The position numbers and the translations under genes were made by a program. DNA of 64,000 bases from Metallyticus violacea (lineage: Eukaryota; Arthropoda; Insecta; Mantodea; Metallyticidae). Numbering within the stretch: the first letter of the stretch is position 1; each line of letters begins with the position of its first letter. Location of the stretch: assembly GCA_030762175.1 (NCBI GenBank), contig CM060838.1, positions 24,096,001 to 24,160,000 on the forward strand, given 5' to 3'. A model generated the notes under the pieces. That model did not search any database, had not been told where the DNA came from, and worked only from the letters and a program-made list of their open reading frames with translations. Shown here piece by piece: positions 49,290 through 60,164 of the stretch.

Positions 49290-50390
49290 AAATTGAAAAC
49301 ACTACCGGTAGATCAGAAATCACAAAAAATGACTGAAAGAATGGAGCTTTATTTAATATATACTGAGTACACAGTCCTGCAAATAATGACTTAGATACCA
49401 TCCCTATAATGGTTTCTAAAACCATCAAGTATTGGGGATATACAGTCCAAAAGGCTACAGGGGACGCAGGACATGACTTATTAAACTCAAAAATTCCAGA
49501 ATTAATATATAACAATACAGGTATCTCAAACTATTTCCATTATAATTATTGCAAAACAAATCCCGTCCTTGTGCTAGCGTCTTCTAATACAAACAAAAAT
49601 ACCAGTGGGAAGATCTATGATGATCTACAAATGATCATCAAATTGGATTAGCAGACGTTCAGTAACAAAAAAAAAAAAAAATTAATACCACGTCCAAAAA
49701 CTATCCTGGAATTTAAAAAATACAAACTGCTTGGGATTTACACACCCCCTTGAGAGAGAAGTTAACCCTAATAATGTCACTCTTAATCAATACCCTTATA
49801 AGATTATTCTACAGTAAGTAATATTATGCAAGGTAAAGCTAAGCAGCTTTTCCCTATAGGAAAGCAAAAATGTTATAACCCTTTTTGGAATAATGCACTA
49901 CAAATGCTAAAAGTTGATAGGAAATTTTATGAAGAATAACAGAGACCAACAAGGATCCAAAGGGCGTACAGGAATGGAAACGTGTCACTGCTGCTAGGAG
50001 GGACAGCTACATATAATTTCCTAGGTAAACTCTAGGGCAAATGTGAAGGTATACAGAAAAAAACCCGTCATCATAGATAACACACTCTAGGTATGATGCT
50101 GAAACAGCAAGTACATTTGCATAATATTATTATTCTAAATCTCAGAAGAAGGCAGCCAAGTAATATAAATGAAAAAAGTTTGAAAAAATACTTCTGCTCG
50201 AACACCGAACTTCATATAGCAATATCACAACTGAAGCATAAACCCTCTGGAGAAGATAATGTCTTCTTTGAATACTTACGTCACTGATAAAATGCAAGAA
50301 AAGCAGTGCTATGCCTCCTCAACAAAGAATGGAATTCAACAATACCGGTCCAATGGAAGAAAGCTACAAATATTGTGAATATAGGGGGGG
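49290..50390 (+). mobile_element. decayed non-LTR retrotransposon: endonuclease and start of reverse transcriptase
   Basis: Plus-strand fragments appear in the order of a Jockey-like ORF2. First come endonuclease residues (SPANNDLDTIPIMVSKTIKY near 49375-49430, WGYTVQKATGDAGHDLLNSK, ELIYNN, then NPVLVLASSNTNKNT and IYDDL near 49555-49630). The linker MQGKAKQLFPIGKQKC with PFWNNALQMLK (near 49826-49910) follows, then the start of the reverse transcriptase (AISQLKHKPSGEDNVFFEYL near 50216-50275 and WNSTIPVQWKKATNIVNIG near 50330-50385). The conserved endonuclease core between KTI and WGY (normally GDFNAHS-like) is deleted. Several stops and frameshifts are present, and the copy ends at a G run at 50380-50390 without the catalytic YADD region. 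Dead. Confidence 0.85.
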
Positions 50391-51080
50391 GGGATGTATT
50401 GTAGCATTAAGTTCGTTAAGAAGTAGAAGCGACAGTTGGTAAGATTACGTAAAGAAAATTGGGATCTGCGCATGTGCAACACAGGGATTAGATAGCGATC
50501 TTTAACGGATTTCGAGAGTTGAGTGTGTGGACGTGCCGCCTACTGCTCCGGGGTAGCCATCTTAAGTAACGTCCATCATGATTATGAGTAACAATATTGT
50601 TTATAATCACAGTTGGTCCAGGTTTAAATAATGTTTCTGTGCTCAATGCTTACCTAGTTCCGATGTTTTCCCATTTTGCTTCCGTCTAGAGTAATTATGG
50701 GTAGGATACCCTTATTTTAGTGTTTTAGCTACGTCCGACCCCAGTTACGTTAAATAAGTTACAAAATAGTATTTTAAGTGAGCGGCTAGCAGGGGATTAA
50801 GACAATTGCCCAGTGTTGAAAAAAATAAATAAAATCAAGACAGATATCTCAAGTCATCTATGACTAGCATTTATTCAAAAAATGGAAAGAATGGCCAGTA
50901 ACAGACTAAATTGGTATTTGGAAATCCATATTATATTAAATCCTGCCCAACCTGTTTAAAGCAATATTGCTCTACAAAACAGCAAGTTACGGTCTTAAGG
51001 CAACACATTAAGAAATATCTTGATGAAGGGCGCAATCTAAAGAACAATGTTCGTAGATATTTAAAGGACCTTAAGACGTT
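50391..51080 (+). other. unclassified sequence with a small open frame
   Basis: Base composition changes after the truncated LINE. The stretch 50470-50570 (CGCATGTGCAACACAGGG, CTACTGCTCCGGGGTAGCC) looks like a promoter or 5' UTR patch. The frame ending in the SINE at 51081 reads NPYYIKSCPTCLKQYCSTKQ followed by lysine-rich residues (about 50911-51075) and holds a CPTC...C cluster. It is cut by SINE-B copy 4. It could be a fragment of an element ORF or an exon. I do not recognise it. Confidence 0.3.
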
Positions 51081-51370
51081 GATTGATTTATTTATGGACG
51101 CTCTTTAACATCTCAGTTCATCAGCGTCGCATTCAATTCAGGACATGAAACGGCCGATATAGTTTGCTCAGAGGCCTCTTCTTTCAGGCTTGAGGTTCTT
51201 TATCGTGCCGTAAATGTACGACATGAGATCCGCGGCTTTACTTCGCTTTCGAAGGAAGCCATACTTAGGAGTTTATGCTCGAAAAAATTCATCGATCCTG
51301 GCCGGGATTGAACCCGCAATCTTGGGTTTAGGGGGAAAGTATGTTTACCACTACACCATCAGGACCGACA
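51081..51370 (-). mobile_element. SINE-B copy 4, full length
   Basis: Minus-strand copy with A box (GATGGTGTAGTGGTAAAC), B box (GCGGGTTCAATCCCGG) and complete body. The tail is the AAATAAATCAATCAA-type sequence at 51081-51095 and not a pure A run. A convincing target duplication was not found. GAC-TGA-like flanks (51077-51084 and 51367-51374) match only 6 of 8 bases. Small changes such as GGGGGAAAG at the anticodon arm show age. Confidence 0.9.
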
Positions 51371-54300
51371 GTGAAAATAATATAGAAATAAGTATATCTA
51401 TGGGGTAAGACAAAATAAAATTTCTCTTAAAAGTGATACTGCAAAGTGCAAATGAAGGAAACTAGACACACAGTTTACACATTTCCTACAGCAAGTTAAC
51501 CATAATATGAAACGTACAGATTAGCTTATAGTGTGAGTGTATTTTAATGTCTTTTTATTACAAAAGAAAGATTTACGATGTCGTCATCTAGGACCTGGAA
51601 AGCTGGAATATTCAGAAAATTATTTATAATTGTAATAAAAGAATTTGCCTGTCTAGAAATAAAAAATGAAGAACCCAATGTACGGTAAGCGGATTTGAAG
51701 AAAAGAATGTGTGTAAGAAAATCTAATAATCAAATAAGAGCTAATTCAAATGCTGTGAGAATTTCGCTAACGTAAAAAACTTACTGCATATGACCAAGTT
51801 CTCAAATAAAGCACCAAAGGCTAAAATAATTAGAATGTTTTCTAATTACAGCTTGTAATATATTCTGGTTATATGTATCTGCATAACCACTTTATTTGTG
51901 TGCCCTTACAATAACTATGCGTAATATGTAGAATTTCTACGAATGAACTCTACAAATTTACTTATCGAGTGCAGGCCTACTTCCTAAAGGATCTCTAATA
52001 AATGGAGTATATCGACAACGTTCATATTTTATTAAAGTCACCTGTTGATACCATTCGACTATCCTTATCTCTTGACGATGTTGCTTTAATGGCTTCGTGA
52101 GTTAATTTGTTATAAGTGAAGAATTCAATGACATTCATATTTTGTCCTTTCTCTTATTTTGTGTATTAAACCAAATTTAAATATGCTTTTTAAGTTCTAA
52201 TAAAAATAAAATTATTAGCTGTTTTAAAACTTTAAGGGTATTTTTAATCAAATTTTATTTTAACATCATATTTGCAGCATCTTAAGATGTATGTTATCAT
52301 CAATTGTTATAGTTCAGCTGATAATTAAATACGATTATTGGATATATGCATTGTTTATTGAAAAATATAATTAATTTTAAAACTTTTTTGCAGGAAACGT
52401 TTCCTATTAGGAGATTGCGGTGCATAATCTATGTTTTTATTGCGGTATTTCAAGTATTTTATATTTTTACGTCCTAAAGGCACGCATATATTAGGTTCCC
52501 ATTAGACACCCCATCATCTGTATTGTTTCGGTTGTTCTTTACTCAGTTTTAAGTGTTTGCTTTAGGGAAGCTGCATAAATGGCACGTTGTCATTAGTTTT
52601 CCAACATGTGCCACTTTGCCTCTCAGTCAACCATTGGTAAGAGAAGTTAATTTCTTTTCGCTCCATGACAGGAGATCCAATAGTCTGCATTCCAATGTGT
52701 TTTATTGCGGAACATTGTCGCTTTGGCATGACTTCTGCTTTCACCTGACGAATCCTTTGCCGTACTCTCATATGTAGCAAGGACAGCCAGTCAAATCTTT
52801 CGTCATCGTGGAATCCGGGGTCGTGTCGACACATGCATGCGAGCGAGTATTGGAGGAGGCGAGAGGCAGAATGACTGACTGACTGACGGAGTGAGGTCAA
52901 ACAAATTGGCAGCTTCCATTTTTTCGTCCTTTCTCCCATCTTTCTCCACCCATCCCCATCTGTCCGTCTCTTTTCCCTTGCTGGCTTCTGTCGACTGCAT
53001 TAAAAGCGCTACGAGGGAAAGAGTCCGCCGGCCGGGTTTTGAATAATGAGATAGATCGTTACAATTTGGTCTGGTAGCCCTCAGCCTACGTCCAGCTAGC
53101 GAACGGGGTTCTACCTTCGCTCTATAGGCCAGAATAAATCAAACGTCCGTACATCACCGCTCACCGGATACTAACTCTTTCAATAAACGTGACAACGGAA
53201 ATAAACGGAAGCAGGAGAGTTAGACTTTAAAAAGAGATGGATAAAGGAGATGGATGGAAAGGGAGAAAGGGGGCTCGATACGTTGAAAAAAGAGGGCAGA
53301 AAGAGGTGGGGAAGGGGGAATGGATAGCAGTAGTAGGTGGAAGGGTAAAGTATTAGAATCCGATTGTTCATCTCCATGACAACGACTCAATCTCCCTACC
53401 GCCGTTCCCCACCCTTGCTCCACACGCGGCGTTTTCCCTCGCCTGTCCTTCTTTTGTTTTTTAACGTTTTTATGAATTAAAAAAATAGACATGAATATAG
53501 CATAACGCGACGGCGTGTGTATATTTTTGGCCCAAATGCCGGCAGAGCAAAAAAAATAGTTTAATATAATTGCAGACATCCCGCTACATACATGAGTTAA
53601 CTCTACAGAAATTCGCAGGAATGAGGTGTGGAAGACAAGGAGAGGCAGGGATAAATTGCAATACCTTCATTAAAAAGTGATACGTTACTTTTAATTAAAG
53701 TTGATTGCACATTGGCCAACATGGGCTAAGTGGTGTATGAGCGCGTAGAAACGTCGCTTTGACTTCGAATGGAAGGTGTAGAATTGTAGAGGGGAAGGGG
53801 GAGATTACACTGAAACAGAGCTCGGTAGTAGGGCGCTACCTGGTCTGAGATTTGGCGGGAGAGTTAGTCATTGCCTGTAATATGAATGAAAAAGAGATGC
53901 ATCTCCTAGAAGTTCAGCACCACTTCCCGGCTCCTCCAGGGGAGGGGGTTCTGAAAGGCGCGGGTTGGAAATCTATGTCGCCATATGTAAATAAATAACA
54001 TAAATTCGACTCTTTCCCATTAATGTCCAGAGAGGATTTAACCTTGGAAGTATGGCCGGGAAAAGGTAGCTAATCAGTAAAATTTACAATTATTATCTAT
54101 TTTATTAAATTAGATTCACGTTAAATGGAATGCAGCCTTCAAAAATAAAATTTGCTTAAAAACTATATACAGCAATAAATAATTCAATAAAGCAAAAATA
54201 TTGAAAACATTGTCACGTTTAATATACAACAATGTGTCAAATTCTTGATAAAAACAAGGAGGCCCCTTTTATAAATTTTCGCACTTAGGTTAAAATTAAA

Positions 54301-54754
54301 AAGAATTTTGATATAGCTCAAAAAGTACAATAAATTTAACACATTGGCTTTAGAATAAAAGTTTCCTTGCTAAATTAGCAAACTACAAAAGGAATGTTTA
54401 AGGAAGTACACTCAAAGTGCATTAATGACGTTTAAACAAAATATAACATAACCTCATTTTACCTGGGTCACTGTGTCTAACGGTTGGAGAAGGCTTCGAA
54501 CCTAATAATTTAGAATAACAAGCAGATACATCTTAGCTCGAGATTCCAAAGTCAAAGGAGACAGGGACTAAGCTAGTCAGGACGGTTACGTCACTAACTT
54601 CAAGAACACTGGATAGCCTCACCAGTCAATAGCAAACAAATGCCCGTTTTTTGTGTGCTGCTTGATATGAAAATTAAGCAAAAGCTGGTCTAGCGAGCCG
54701 AGATTTGTGGTTGGGGGGACGTTAAACTCTCTGCGAAGACTAGGTTACGAGGTT
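51371..54754. other. No confirmed gene; GC-elevated island about 52540-54070
   Basis: After 1.1 kb of AT-rich DNA the segment 52540-54070 is clearly more GC-rich and unique, with GA-rich runs (52855-52880, 53225-53330), GACTGACTGACTGACGG at 52873-52889 and GTCCGCCGGCCGGG near 53022-53035. The minus-strand frame 52939-52562 (125 codons) is the longest non-repetitive frame in the window. It has no recognised domain, and other frames overlap it. I treat the island as possible regulatory or untranslated sequence. From 54070 the DNA is AT-rich again. Confidence 0.3.
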
Positions 54755-54765
54755 CCATTTGTCTT

Positions 54766-55046
54766 GTTTTGTTTTGAGTAGTGTTTAACGCCCGTTTTTA
54801 CTACTGAGGCACCACAGGCGGTGGACACTGGTGATACATGAGATGATATATTGGGAAAGGATTTTTTTTTTTAAGGAAGGAAGCGTTCCAGGCCTAAGTT
54901 TAGGTACCTCCCCGGCATTTGCCAGTTATGAAGACTGAGGAAAACCTGGAAAAAAACCCAGTCAGGGAGGACGGTCCTGGCGGGATTCGAACCGCAGACC
55001 TCCCGCTCACGAGTCCATGCCTTAACGACCTCGGCCACCCGTGGCG
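54766..55046 (-). mobile_element. SINE-A copy 4, full length
   Basis: Minus-strand copy with head GCCACGGGTGGCCGAGGTCG, a B box altered to GCGGTTCGAATCCC, complete body and short A tail (T-rich TTTTGTTTTG at 54766). The 11 bp CCATTTGTCTT flanks it exactly at 54755-54765 and 55047-55057. Very similar to the copy at 31998, so a recent insertion. Confidence 0.97.
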
Positions 55047-55146
55047 CCATTTGTCTTAACTATATATATACACAGCTTGCAGTTCAAAACTTTCTCGTAT
55101 GAATAAACTACCTATATAACAAATTTAATTGTAAAATTACAGGTCA

Positions 55147-55147
<1 letters not shown>

Positions 55148-55181
<34 letters not shown>
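55148..55181. repeat. (TA)n microsatellite
   Basis: Pure TA run of about 34 bp ending at the left terminus of family E copy 3. Confidence 0.93.
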
Positions 55182-55184
<3 letters not shown>

Positions 55185-55741
55185 ACGGGGAAGTTTAAAA
55201 CCAATATTTATTGAATTTTATGTTTCACCCTTTTACTTTAGCCCACTACTTTATAATATGTACCCATTTGGTGCTTAAATTTAAAAGAGGGCGTAATTCT
55301 AATCACGTCTTTTGTTTTCTTTAAATTCCGTTTTCAACCCGGAATGTTGTTATCGTTGTTTGAATTTGCAGAAAACAATAGCACCTAAAATCTACTGAGA
55401 GTTTAACGTTAACAGTTGAGGATTGCCAATACTTTTGTTAAAAATATAACAAAGAGTATTGGTCATGACTTCTGAAATGGGCTGCATTACTGTAATATTA
55501 ATAACTATAATTTTACCCCAAATTATTTTTTTTATCCTGCAACTAAATGACTTTTGCTCTGCAAATTTAAACAATAATCCAGATTGCCAGGCAACAATAT
55601 AAAACAAGCAATGTGATAACAATTGCATCTTCTTTAAAATTTAAGCATCGAAAGTACTTATGTTTGCCATTTGATAATTCAAAGTGGGTGAGGGGGTGAA
55701 AATTGGAAATTTAATCATCACTAACTTTACACTTCCCGTTG
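55182..55741. mobile_element. family E repeat, copy 3: foldback element with long inverted arms
   Basis: The left arm (55182-55375) and the reverse complement of the right arm (55550-55741) share ordered blocks. Both start GGGGAAGTTTAAAA/CGGGAAGTGTAAAG, then CACCC-T-rich, TGCTTAAATTTAAAAGA / TGCTTAAATTTTAAAGA, ATCACGTCTTTTGTT / ATCACATTGCTTGTT, and TTGTTTGAATTTGCAG / TTGTTTAAATTTGCAG. The ~175 bp centre is not symmetrical. Arms of ~190 bp around a loop make this a foldback MITE. The left arm is shared with copies 1 and 2. No coding capacity. Confidence 0.72.
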
Positions 55742-56049
55742 AATGTCTAAACTGGCCTGCTTTTTATAAAATTAATTTATGTCAAACAGGTAGACATATA
55801 AGCAAAATGAAATGGAATTAATACTGTATTTTGTAATTATGATAATATTATAAAATATTACTTTTCCTTTAATCACTGAGAAAAAGTTTGTTAAATAATG
55901 CTTTACGTTTAATTTATTAAATTAAGAACATAGGTACTAACATGGCAATAAATTATTTAGATTAATTGTGCCATAAACTCAAAATTTACTTCAGTCTTAT
56001 TTATGAAAAGTATAAATACCATCTGTCTTTTAAAGTTTCTATGGATGCT

Positions 56050-57115
56050 GCAGGAGTTGAAGGCTGAAAGCAAATAAAAATAAAATTAACATTGTCGTTT
56101 TTGAGAAAGTAGAAAAAATTAGTAAAAAGGAGAAAGGGGACAAGGACTGAAGGGCTTATAAAGTAGTTTGTGAATGTGTTTATTTAGGAATTATTGTTAA
56201 GCAAGTCGAAGAAACAAAGTGAGGGAAAATTAAACATGTTGTGTCGGCAATCAGAGGGTGTTCAAATAATGATACAGATATAAATGTTAAATGATTATAA
56301 AGAATGTATAATCCTGTAGTTAAAGCTTAGGTGGTATATAGTAGAAATCTGGGAACTTGAAAAGAAATGGAAAATAGTAGATTTGGTGCATAGGAGCTTT
56401 TGTAAGGTAATTAGGTGGTTGTGTTGACTCGGTGAGAGAAACGCTCAAATTGAAATGAGACTTGTATCCAGAAAAGACCTCATGATGAAACGGACACTAA
56501 ATATTGGTACAAAATAATGAAATTAGAGGAGGGAAACGCATCAAAGGAATGTTTGAAATATCAATGGAAATACATACAAAACCAGGAATAGATGATTACA
56601 GAATAACTAAGGCATAAGTGGTTTGGGATATATGAGCATTAAGGGAAAATAACGGCAAAGAGTTTTGAAATAGCAAGCAGGCAATTTTAAGATATAGAAA
56701 TTAAAAAGTTGGTAGGGAATCTAAGTAGAAAGAGATCTTTAACATTTTATGTACTAATGAAACAAAATTGAGAGAGTGGAAAATCCACTAGAAAAGAAGA
56801 AACAGAGAGATTGGTATGGTTAAGAGCAGGTATATGGAAACTGGAAGAATTAAGAAACGGTTTTGTATAACGTTTGTGTCTAATATATGAGGAGAAAGCA
56901 TATAATATTTCAGTTCAAGGAAACGAAAGATTGGAAAGGTACATTCAGAGATATGAAAAAGAATAATATAGACAAAAGAGCTGCAGTTAAAGGATAAAAT
57001 ATGCTAGGTCAATTTCTAGATAAAGGCAAAAAATAAATGGACATGGATAATTAATAGGAAAAAGTGAAGAGAACATAAGTTCTGAAGAAATTGTAAGTAT
57101 ATGTTGGCTAGCTGG
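56050..57115 (+). mobile_element. decayed non-LTR retrotransposon: C-terminal reverse transcriptase and zinc-knuckle region
   Basis: Ordered plus-strand fragments of an R1/CR1-like ORF2 C terminus: VYLGIIVKQVEETK (near 56175-56220), EMENSRF and VHRSFCKVIRWL (near 56371-56425), KYWYKIMKLEEGNASKECLK (near 56499-56560), DIEIKKLVGNLSRKRSLTFY (near 56692-56751), KEETERLVWLRAGIWKLEEL (near 56793-56852). A worn CCHC-type knuckle follows: CLIYEEKAYNISVQ near 56878-56920, with a second Cys and the His replaced. Frameshifts near 56392 and 56500 and several stops show a dead copy. The reverse transcriptase catalytic motif lies upstream and is not present. Clade inferred from motif order. Confidence 0.8.
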
Positions 57116-58879
57116 TAATGCAAAAAATGTATAACTTTATATTTTATAAAAGTATTAACTTTGAAAAGCTAAATTAAAAGTTGTAACTAAATAGTTAAGA
57201 GTAGAGGAAGGAGTGATATTATTAAAATATAGAAAATATTTGAATTTATAGTTTAAAGTAGGGCATGATGATCTATCTGTTAGTAGACAACTACTGACCA
57301 ACCGAAGACGGGAGATCATTTATTTAACCTTAACATTAAATTATAAGGTGTTTTGTAAATTATAAACATTAGTTTAAATAACATCTTCAAACGTACTGTT
57401 TGAGAATTATAAGAAAATGAATCTCGTCTGTAAAATGAACAGGGTCAAAGCCAAACAAACATATATTAAATGTCTCGGAATCAACCAAAAAGAGTTTACA
57501 TCTTAAAAAAACAAATTAAAGGCACTAAAATTGCATAATTATTGATATTACAGGCTTAATGGCTCCTCAGATATAAGGGAAGAACAGAAAGGACAAAATG
57601 ATTTAAACATTTTTCATACCCAGAGAAAAGTTATCAAAATATTCTTTCTGCTCTTATGATTGGTTTTGTGTCAGGATTTACTGTATAAAAACAAGAAATG
57701 AACATTTAGGCGTTGAATTTACACTGGAGTTTGAAATTATTGTATACATTTTCAAATTTTATATTCACCTATTTCATTCATTTAGCTCATCTTACTTTTA
57801 AACCTTACTTAGAATAAACACATTCTTTTTGTGAAATTCTAAAACTGGTAGAAATTACTAAATGAATGTGTTGCTTCACTAATTCAGTTTAATGCTGCGC
57901 TGGAAAGCCACTTTGATCACTAACTGACGGAGGGATTAAGAGGAGGAAACATTTTGTTTTCTTTTTTATGGATACATAATTGGGGTGGTCATGTGAGGGC
58001 ACGACTGACTTATTTTATGAATACGGGTCTTGCTTGAAATAGATTGCTGCTTTAAAGACTACGGACAAATCTAAAGTGAATAATATACCTCCAAGGTTTG
58101 TTTTATTTTTTTTTTCTTCACAAACTACGCAAGAGAATTCAAAGATTTCAAGACTTTTTGATATAACAACTCTATAACTTTCAGCTATGTGTTCAAATCC
58201 AGACACAAACGCATCTGATAACTGATCTTTTGTTGAAATTTATGCCCTAGAGCTGTTTCGGTAACCAGGATGACGTGGCTGTGTGTAGATATAGTGTCCC
58301 CAGGCGTTAGTATACTTCCAGTTAATCAATGGAACTTGGCGATAGAAACAAACGAGCTTATGCAAAGCCAATTGCTATTCTTTGTGGACTTTATATCGAG
58401 TAGGAGTGAACTAGTGGTTTATTTCCAAGTTACAGTTCCAATTTTCATCTCCTGAAAGGCTCGTTTATTTTGCAGGACAAAAATAAACCACGATTTAGCT
58501 TTTCGCTAATTAGGTTTGACGTTTCATAAGCTCGTATTTTGTATTTTGATAAATGCTGCGGCATATTAGGACAAGGATCGAAATAGTGCTTCGTTTAAAT
58601 TATTTTTTTTTTGTAGAATGAAACTTCTGAAAGATAAGAAAATCCCGTTTTATAGGCGATTATAGTTTATGCTCCTATGCTATATTTGTTATCTAATGTA
58701 ATTACTTCTGGAAAACGTGCTTAGTGGTTAAACAAATTCTCTCTTGTAGAATTAAAGTTCATCTTAACGATACCAAAAATATAATCGAGCAGTTTTTGGA
58801 CAAAATATGACTGTTAAGTACTGTTACTTAAATGACAACTTATTTTGTTTCATGTGAATAAAACTTAGATTGTTCTTCA
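57116..58879. other. AT-rich non-coding stretch
   Basis: No gene or recognised element. Short frames near 58015-58455 have no known domain. Confidence 0.42.
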
Positions 58880-59510
58880 ATGTATAAATTAACTCCTTTT
58901 CCCATCACGGATTAGTTCCTGCATGTTCTGATCTCAAGTTTTTGTTTTCTTTAGTCTTCCAATTAATCTTCTTCCTTTCGGGTTATATGTCAACGTATTT
59001 GGTATTTTATCTTCTGTCGTTCTTTTTAAGTGTTTTACTAATTCTTGTCTATAATTTTCTAATTACTAATATTGGTTCTACCCTTAATTCTTTACTTATA
59101 TCCTTATTTCTTGTATGATCTTTTGCGCAGCCTTTGACAGATCTTAAAAAGTGAATTCCTGCTGCTTGAATTTTATTCTCTTCTTGTTTTAAAGTTCTGG
59201 CATCACTTCCATAAAATATAACTGGTACGACAAGGCCGCGGCTATGCAGAACCTTAATTGCGTGTCTTTTCTCACGTTGTTTTTCAGAGTAGTTCTAATT
59301 GTTCCACACACAGCTTGGAACTTTTTATTTTTATATTAACGTGACATCACAACCTAAACATTTGTGTTAAATTGGATATTTACCTCGGGTCACGATTACT
59401 TTTGTTTTCGTCTTTGAAACCATCATAACGTATTCTTTATTTTTTTTATTTAGTTGGTATATTGCTTTTTGTAGTCTATCTTACAAAACTAAACTGATTA
59501 AAATTATTCC
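58880..59510 (-). mobile_element. decayed non-LTR retrotransposon: reverse transcriptase thumb and C terminus
   Basis: The minus strand encodes RLQKAIYQLNKKNKEY and VSKTKTKVIVTRGKYPI (59476-59365). A frameshifted segment with FQAVCGTIR-like residues (near 59320) follows, then VPVIFYGSDARTLKQEENKI and QAAGIHFLRSVKGCAKDHTR through ELRVEPIL (59229-59067), and after another shift a K-rich end with NPKGRR-like residues (near 58990-58960). KTK..V..GKYP, YGS...L, R.LRSVKGC...D..RN and the EPIL helix are a familiar sequence of arthropod endonuclease-reverse transcriptase LINEs. It is a different lineage from the other three LINE relics in this window. 5'-truncated just after the catalytic region; dead. 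Confidence 0.85.
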
Positions 59511-59867
59511 AAATATATTAATTTTAAATGAAAAAGAATATATGAGTCACTCTAAAACACATTTTTTCATGAAAAGAACAGAAATTTATACTTAAAAGAT
59601 TATAATATATACAAGTACATCATATAATACATTATACTTTTGTGAAAAGGAATTAAAAGGGATATATAATACTGTGACAATGTAATGAAGTGCTCCTGTA
59701 TACCCATATTCAGTAATTCAAATTTGTCTGCCATTCCGCTATTGATGGCAAACTTTATTCTGAACAGCTGGACAGATATGCCAGTTTTGCAAGAGTCCCT
59801 GCCTAGCTTTGAGAAAACTCAAAATAACAACGCTTTACCTTAACTGATTTGGTGTAAAACTTCAAGA
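59511..59867. other. No gene seen
   Basis: AT-rich sequence upstream of the LINE fragment. It may include unrecognisable parts of the same element. Confidence 0.35.
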
Positions 59868-59876
59868 ATTATGTAC

Positions 59877-60155
59877 ATTTTAATAGTGTTTAACGCCCGT
59901 TTTAATTACTGAGGCATCACAGGCGGTGGACACTGATGGTACATGAAATGAAATGATATGTTGGGAAAGGATTTTTTTTTAAGGAAGTAAACATTCCAGG
60001 TGTAAGTCTATGTACCTCCCCATACTTTCATTATTGAAGACTGACAAAAAACTCGGAAAAACCTCATTCAGGGAGGATGACATTGGTAGGAATCGAACCC
60101 CAAGGCCTCCCGCTCACGAGTCCGCGCCTTAACGACCTCAGCTACCATTGGTAAT
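59877..60155 (-). mobile_element. SINE-A copy 5, full length, moderately diverged
   Basis: Minus-strand copy with head (GGTAGCTGAGGTCGTTAAGG), B box GGGGTTCGATTCC, the body and short tail. ATTATGTAC flanks it at 59868-59876 and 60156-60164. Substitutions in the head and middle (for example the GCCGGGGAGG block changed to a TATGGGGAGG form) make it older than the copy at 54766. Confidence 0.92.
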
Positions 60156-60164
60156 ATTATGTAC

